Shown here: positions 51,432 through 54,463 of the stretch, in pieces
How the letters are laid out: every line of letters starts with the position of its first letter
How positions within the stretch are numbered: position 1 is the stretch's first letter
Source of the DNA: Paenibacillus terrae
GTDB lineage: Bacteria; Bacillota; Bacilli; Paenibacillales; Paenibacillaceae
Direction: 5' to 3'
DNA: 54,463 bases
Assembly: GCF_000943545.1 (NCBI RefSeq)
Contig: NZ_JTHP01000046.1
Location: 1-54,463 of the forward strand
Position numbers and translations under genes: made by a program
The notes under the pieces: generated by a model
Told to the model about the DNA's origin: nothing
The model's database searches: none
What the model saw: the letters and a program-made list of their open reading frames with translations, nothing else

Positions 51432-51815
51432 ATGAAGCGTAGATACATCATTATCTTGATTGCTATACTAGTTACAACTACTACTCTAATTTTCCTGGTG
51501 AATTCTGGGGATAATACAAAGTATAAATACCCATCAGGCAAAGATACCGTAGAATATTTTAGTGACGGGACTTTTCAAATTTTTAGAGGGGGGCCGCACT
51601 ACCCTTTAATACTTTATAATCATCTTGCTGATCCACTGGAAAAAGCTGTTGATAATATTGTGTCATATAAGATAAAAAAAAATATTGTGTATTTGGTTGG
51701 TGAAAATAGCTTCATTAAATTGGATTCAAGTACCAACACATACGAGCAAAAGAAACGGATTTCCGACTTTACTTCCAAAGATAGAGAGATATTCAATAAA
51801 TTAATGGAAAAATAG
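51432..51815 (+). CDS. Small membrane-anchored protein, candidate immunity protein
   Basis: A 127-residue protein with an N-terminal membrane anchor (RRYIIILIAILVTTTTLIFLVN, ~3-24) and an extracytoplasmic domain of ~100 residues. It starts 15 bases after the toxin-like gene; GAGGAATAA is upstream of the ATG at 51432. Immunity to toxins that act at the outer face of the membrane (for example on lipid II, as with colicin M immunity protein) has this topology. No family recognised; the immunity role rests on position and topology only. Confidence 0.5.
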   Translation: MKRRYIIILIAILVTTTTLIFLVNSGDNTKYKYPSGKDTVEYFSDGTFQIFRGGPHYPLILYNHLADPLEKAVDNIVSYKIKKNIVYLVGENSFIKLDSSTNTYEQKKRISDFTSKDREIFNKLMEK

Positions 51816-51896
51816 AGGTTATCATAAGCAAAAGTGGTTGCCAGGGAGCTTTAATTTGTTCACAAAGGTTTAAGTTAACATGCGGTTTAGTTGAGT

Positions 51897-51941
51897 ATGA
51901 AGCTAGATCGTGATGGTGATGGAGTAGCATGTGAAAGATGA
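51897..51941 (+). pseudogene. Excalibur calcium-binding motif remnant
   Basis: A 14-codon stretch encodes MKLDRDGDGVACER and stops. DRDGDGVACE is the calcium-binding core of the Excalibur domain usually found at the C-terminus of secreted nucleases and surface proteins. An in-frame stop lies shortly before it, so only a fragment is left. Confidence 0.5.
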
Positions 51942-51954
51942 TCTTTGTTAAAAA

Positions 51955-51985
51955 CGATTCCTCGGTACATATCCGAGGAATTTTT
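51955..51985 (+). terminator. Rho-independent terminator
   Basis: ATTCCTCGG-TACATAT-CCGAGGAAT followed by TTTT; it closes the toxin/immunity/Excalibur remnant unit. Confidence 0.85.
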
Positions 51986-52004
51986 ATGCGTTCATTATGG
52001 ACTA

Positions 52005-52070
52005 TTGTCAATAAATTGGACACACTGAAACGAGAAATCCTTAGGCTGCATTTGCATACTTAATTGGCTT
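52005..52070 (-). mobile_element. Possible end of an IS3-type element
   Basis: On the minus strand a frame ending AKPIKYANAA-stop is followed by TGTGTCCAATTTATTGACAA, which resembles the transposase tail plus terminal repeat of IS3-family elements. No other part of such an element is present. Weak, short evidence. Confidence 0.25.
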
Positions 52071-52090
52071 TGCACTCTACAAAAAAAAGG

Positions 52091-52359
52091 ATGAGAATTT
52101 TGATTGAGATTAGTATAGATGAAAAGGAAGCGAAAATACTTATATTGAAGAAAATTTCGGAGTTGGTGGAAGTAGTTGATGCTGAATATGTATTTTGGGA
52201 TACAAATGAATTAAAGAAAAAGACTTGTAGAGTTGGAATATGATACTGGGAACATTTTTCTATGATCCTAGATTTCCAAAAAGAAAAATCGGTGGTAAAT
52301 GGTATTATCCAGCTCGTGAAACGAGAACATTCTTGGAGCAATGGATTTTAGAGCAATAA
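52091..52359 (+). other. Two short overlapping reading frames, probably gene remnants
   Basis: Frame 1 (52091-52243) encodes 50 residues starting MRILIEISIDEKEAKILILK; frame 2 (52240-52359) overlaps it as ATGA and encodes 39 residues (MILGTFFYDPRFPKRKIGGK...). A third frame (52341-52460, 39 residues starting MDFRAINQLLVNGLIDTQPQ) overlaps the end. None has a convincing RBS. They could be a decayed small gene or a set of tiny coupled genes; no family recognised. Confidence 0.3.
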
Positions 52360-52511
52360 ATCAATTACTCGTAAACGGATTAATTGATACACAACCCCAA
52401 AAATATACCTTACATGAGGACAAAAATTACCAGTTTACTAGGTTATTGCATTGCTACTAACCCGAGTAAAATATACAATTACAGCAGGCTAAATAGGAGG
52501 ATGGTGTATCT

Positions 52512-53225
52512 GTGTTATCTGCTTTTTTGTATATTTTACTTGGGGTATTCGATGCTTTGGCCGTTGTTACTTTGGTCTTAAAGCTTTATATGCTTCCCGT
52601 TTGGGAATATCGTAGAAAAATACTATTTTACACAATTGGCATAGCTTTGTTTTCTTTTCTAATGAGAGTAGTTATAGGTGTGCCTAAATTAGATTTGCCG
52701 TTTCAGTATTTGTTTATGATTATCTTTTTTAGATTCGGTTTAGGGATCAAAACACATCTTGCGGCTTTTTCTGCAGGTTCTGGTCTGACGGCCTACATTA
52801 ACCTACAGCTATTTGTATATCTATTTGCAAATTTTTTCGGAGTAGCACAACCGGGTGCTATCAATTACACTTCTGGGTTTTCTGTTTACTTTATTCAGGT
52901 ATCTTCTATCATTATTGCGTACTTGATTTCTTTTGTTATGGGGAAATATAACTTTGGATTCTCGTTTATAATTCAGCCTCCACACGATTTTTTAAGAGGT
53001 GAAAATTATTTCTCATCTCTAAATAAGATGTTAATTATAGGTGCAGTAATATCAGCGGTCACTATCTCTATTACTTTATATATGCTTTATAACTCTAACA
53101 CAATAGGATTACTTTCTATTTCATTGTTTACTTTCGGATTGTCATATTTCTTTTCAGAGAAAGGAGATTATGAGGATGCTAGAAGCGCTATCGAGGCACA
53201 TCGCAATAGAAATAAAAAAGGCTGA
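52512..53225 (+). CDS. Polytopic membrane protein of the Agr-like locus (AgrC-like sensor without kinase)
   Basis: A 237-residue protein with 6-7 hydrophobic segments (about 1-28, 36-57, 62-79, 81-110, 125-144, 172-193, 197-214) and a short charged tail (SEKGDYEDARSAIEAHRNRNKKG). The topology is like the sensory half of AgrC, but no HATPase or dimerisation domain follows, and the stop lies inside the agrB gene (overlap ~50 bases). Start GTG at 52512, 11 bases after AGGAGG. It may be a receptor that signals directly to the LytTR protein, or the inhibitor of a LytTR regulatory pair. Confidence 0.65.
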   Translation: MLSAFLYILLGVFDALAVVTLVLKLYMLPVWEYRRKILFYTIGIALFSFLMRVVIGVPKLDLPFQYLFMIIFFRFGLGIKTHLAAFSAGSGLTAYINLQLFVYLFANFFGVAQPGAINYTSGFSVYFIQVSSIIIAYLISFVMGKYNFGFSFIIQPPHDFLRGENYFSSLNKMLIIGAVISAVTISITLYMLYNSNTIGLLSISLFTFGLSYFFSEKGDYEDARSAIEAHRNRNKKG

Positions 53226-53724
53226 TCCTGATGGTCCAACAAGTGTAGAAGTGATGGAGTATGCGCTTGGTATAAAAATTACCGAAGTTTCAGCGATACT
53301 AATGGTTGCGGTTATAGGCTGGCTGACAGGACATTTTTCGGGGGCATTATTAGCATTAGGTACTATTATGTTTATGAGGAGATTTTCAGGAGGGGCACAC
53401 TTCCGCAATCTTACGTTGTGTGTCTGTTTTACAACGGCAATATGTGTAACTATACCTTTCATCGCTTTGAATGTGCCAACGATTTTTATTATTAGTGCTT
53501 GTTCATTATTAGTGTTTGTCATTTATGCGCCTAATCATTTTATTTATATTAACAAAACTACTAAACATAAATATTATAAAGCGGTATGTATTTTGTTTTG
53601 TGCATTGAATTTCTTTATACAATCACACATAATATGCTTATCTTTAGCTATTCAAGCTTTCAGCATTCTTCCTTTATGGAAAGGAGGGGAACAGAAATGG
53701 ATAAGAGATTGGCGAGAGCTTTAA
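53176..53724 (+). CDS. agrB: AgrB-like peptide-processing membrane protease
   Basis: A 182-residue AgrB, the membrane cysteine protease that cuts and cyclises the AgrD propeptide. FMRRFSGGAHFRNLTLC contains the conserved GG and the catalytic His followed seven residues later by Cys, as His77/Cys84 of S. aureus AgrB. Several membrane segments follow. ATG at 53176 is 9 bases from GGAG; the ATG at 53170 is too close. It overlaps both the upstream membrane protein gene and the downstream peptide gene, implying tight translational coupling. Confidence 0.9.
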   Translation: MLEALSRHIAIEIKKADPDGPTSVEVMEYALGIKITEVSAILMVAVIGWLTGHFSGALLALGTIMFMRRFSGGAHFRNLTLCVCFTTAICVTIPFIALNVPTIFIISACSLLVFVIYAPNHFIYINKTTKHKYYKAVCILFCALNFFIQSHIICLSLAIQAFSILPLWKGGEQKWIRDWREL

Positions 53725-53843
53725 ATGTAAAACTGGGGAAATACGCTGACGAATCTACCAAAAATGAAAAAACAGTATTTGGTGCTAAACCAATACCAGA
53801 AGAGCTGAAGAAAAAAGATCAGAAGAGTAAAGAAACGAATTGA
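53697..53843 (+). CDS. agrD: AgrD-like autoinducer propeptide lacking cysteine
   Basis: A 48-residue peptide starting MDKRLARALNVKLGKYADES and ending in KPIPEELKKKDQKSKETN. Position right after agrB, the strong RBS (AAAGGAGGGG), size, and the acidic PEEL recognition motif followed by a charged tail all fit AgrD. But there is no cysteine anywhere; by spacing from PEEL, the Cys that normally forms the thiolactone aligns with a Glu in NEKTVFGAKPIPEEL. A Thr lies two residues on. The peptide could form a lactone through Ser/Thr, be linear, or be inactive. Confidence 0.65.
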   Translation: MDKRLARALNVKLGKYADESTKNEKTVFGAKPIPEELKKKDQKSKETN

Positions 53844-53846
53844 TAT

Positions 53847-54260
53847 ATGGAAGATGGAAAGCGAATTCTTGCCACAAAATTGTTGAGTGACAACGCATTA
53901 GGAGAATGTTCTTTTTTTCGCGAAAATCACCTGGTGGCGATTGAATTGTGGAAACCCAAAAGCAATTATCATATCCCACTTTTTCATACGTTGTATAGAA
54001 AATTCACCGTTCCCACCACTCTCCATGAATGTTTATCTGGTCTGCCCACTTTTGCTAATTTGGATGGTTCTAATTTAGTCAATATTAGCCTTGTAGACAA
54101 AATAATCACGGGAGATTATACGGGCGGACAGGTTACCTTCAAAAACAAGAACAATAAAGAAAGTATAAACGCGTCCAATTTGTCTCGTTGGAAACAAATT
54201 TACAAAGATGCAATCAGCGCTGAACGGGAACTGCGCTACATTTTCGGAGCAGAAATTTAA
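53847..54260 (+). CDS. Stand-alone LytTR-domain DNA-binding protein
   Basis: A 137-residue protein consisting of little but a LytTR DNA-binding domain: HLVAIELWKPKSNYHIPLFHTLYRKFTVPTTLHECLSGLPTFANLDGSNLVNISLVDKIITGDYTGGQVTFKNKNNKESINASNLSRWKQIY, with the D/GSNLVNI and SxxNxxRWK segments typical of the fold. There is no receiver domain, so it is not a normal AgrA. It starts 3 bases after the peptide gene, with no clear RBS, so translation is probably coupled. Likely regulates this locus and others. Confidence 0.75.
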   Translation: MEDGKRILATKLLSDNALGECSFFRENHLVAIELWKPKSNYHIPLFHTLYRKFTVPTTLHECLSGLPTFANLDGSNLVNISLVDKIITGDYTGGQVTFKNKNNKESINASNLSRWKQIYKDAISAERELRYIFGAEI

Positions 54261-54445
54261 AAACGGGTAAGTCAGCAGAAAATGGTTTTTTTAAAATTTC
54301 AGATATGATCAGTGTGGATATGTGGGAACAAAAGAAAAATTATTATGTCCCATGTTTCAATTCTGGCGATAAATCGTATGGTATCAGGTTAACAGTGCAA
54401 GCTTGTAAGGAAGCTTTTCCTTACTTATATCCGGCCCCTAATTAA
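54260..54445 (+). pseudogene. Truncated second LytTR-like reading frame
   Basis: From about 54272 the frame reads SAENGFFKISDMISVDMWEQKKNYYVPCFNSGDKSYGIRLTVQACKEAFPYLYPAPN and stops at 54445. It aligns with the neighbouring LytTR protein (FFRENHLVAIELWKPKSNYHIPLFHTLYRKFTVPTTLHECLSGLPTFANLDGSN) but ends just before the conserved DxSNxVN segment, so the DNA-binding half is missing. No start codon with an RBS is visible. It is a decayed tandem copy or a frameshifted gene continuing beyond the window. Confidence 0.5.
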
Positions 54446-54463
54446 TCTCAGCTTAGTTAGCAA

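Overview
The window looks like a chromosome segment of a Paenibacillus, most likely of the P. polymyxa group; this is an inference from gene content, not from an rRNA. The backbone order cotE - mutS - mutL - miaA - hfq - spoVK - hflX - ynbB-like - glnR - glnA is the one known from endospore-forming Bacilli. Ribosome binding sites are strong (AGGAGG-like), GTG and TTG starts are common, and most transcription units end in clear rho-independent hairpins. I saw no rRNA, tRNA or CRISPR array.

Layout, left to right. (1) 3-1982: the 3' end of a condensation/epimerization-type domain gene and an MFS exporter, probably the edge of a peptide biosynthesis locus. (2) 2200-3844: araA alone, behind two AraR-type operators and a cre site. 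(3) 3978-5352: a Fur-box flavodoxin operon. (4) 5460-9435: a drug-efflux operon with a short HlyD/EmrA-like adaptor, a 14-TM EmrB-type MFS pump and a long lipoprotein adaptor, behind a long leader containing a possible leader peptide. (5) 9583-15006: a five-gene operon matching the uncharacterised Salmonella STM4015-4014-4013-4012-4011 families (LRR protein, ATP-grasp ligase, sulfatase-like hydrolase, two radical SAM enzymes). (6) 15163-16773: a lactonase-like metallo-hydrolase and a TetR regulator sharing one operator sequence. (7) 16974-27352: housekeeping and transport genes (DUF2653 protein, PadR, carbonic anhydrase, M32 carboxypeptidase, a three-gene ABC importer, an aromatic acid exporter-like protein, an amino acid exporter with a divergent LysR regulator). 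(8) 27479-46718: the conserved sporulation, mismatch repair, tRNA modification and nitrogen block, with an amidoligase-like gene between cotE and mutS and a PBP1A gene after hfq. (9) 46801-54463: an AT-rich island beginning just after glnA.

The island carries the 3' piece of a tyrosine integrase cut by an IS256-family element whose transposase has an amber codon and which lacks a target duplication. It also has a MerR regulator divergent from an Old Yellow Enzyme, remnants of IS1182-type and possibly IS3-type elements, a truncated putative secreted toxin with a membrane-anchored partner, and at the right end an Agr-like locus.

The two most interesting systems are that Agr-like locus and the STM4011-4015 operon. 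The Agr-like locus encodes a kinase-less 6-7 TM protein, an AgrB protease with its His/Cys pair, an AgrD-like peptide with no cysteine, and a stand-alone LytTR DNA-binding protein, followed by a truncated second LytTR reading frame. It could signal from membrane protein to LytTR regulator without a histidine kinase. The STM4011-4015 operon has all the parts of a small biosynthetic pathway but no known product.
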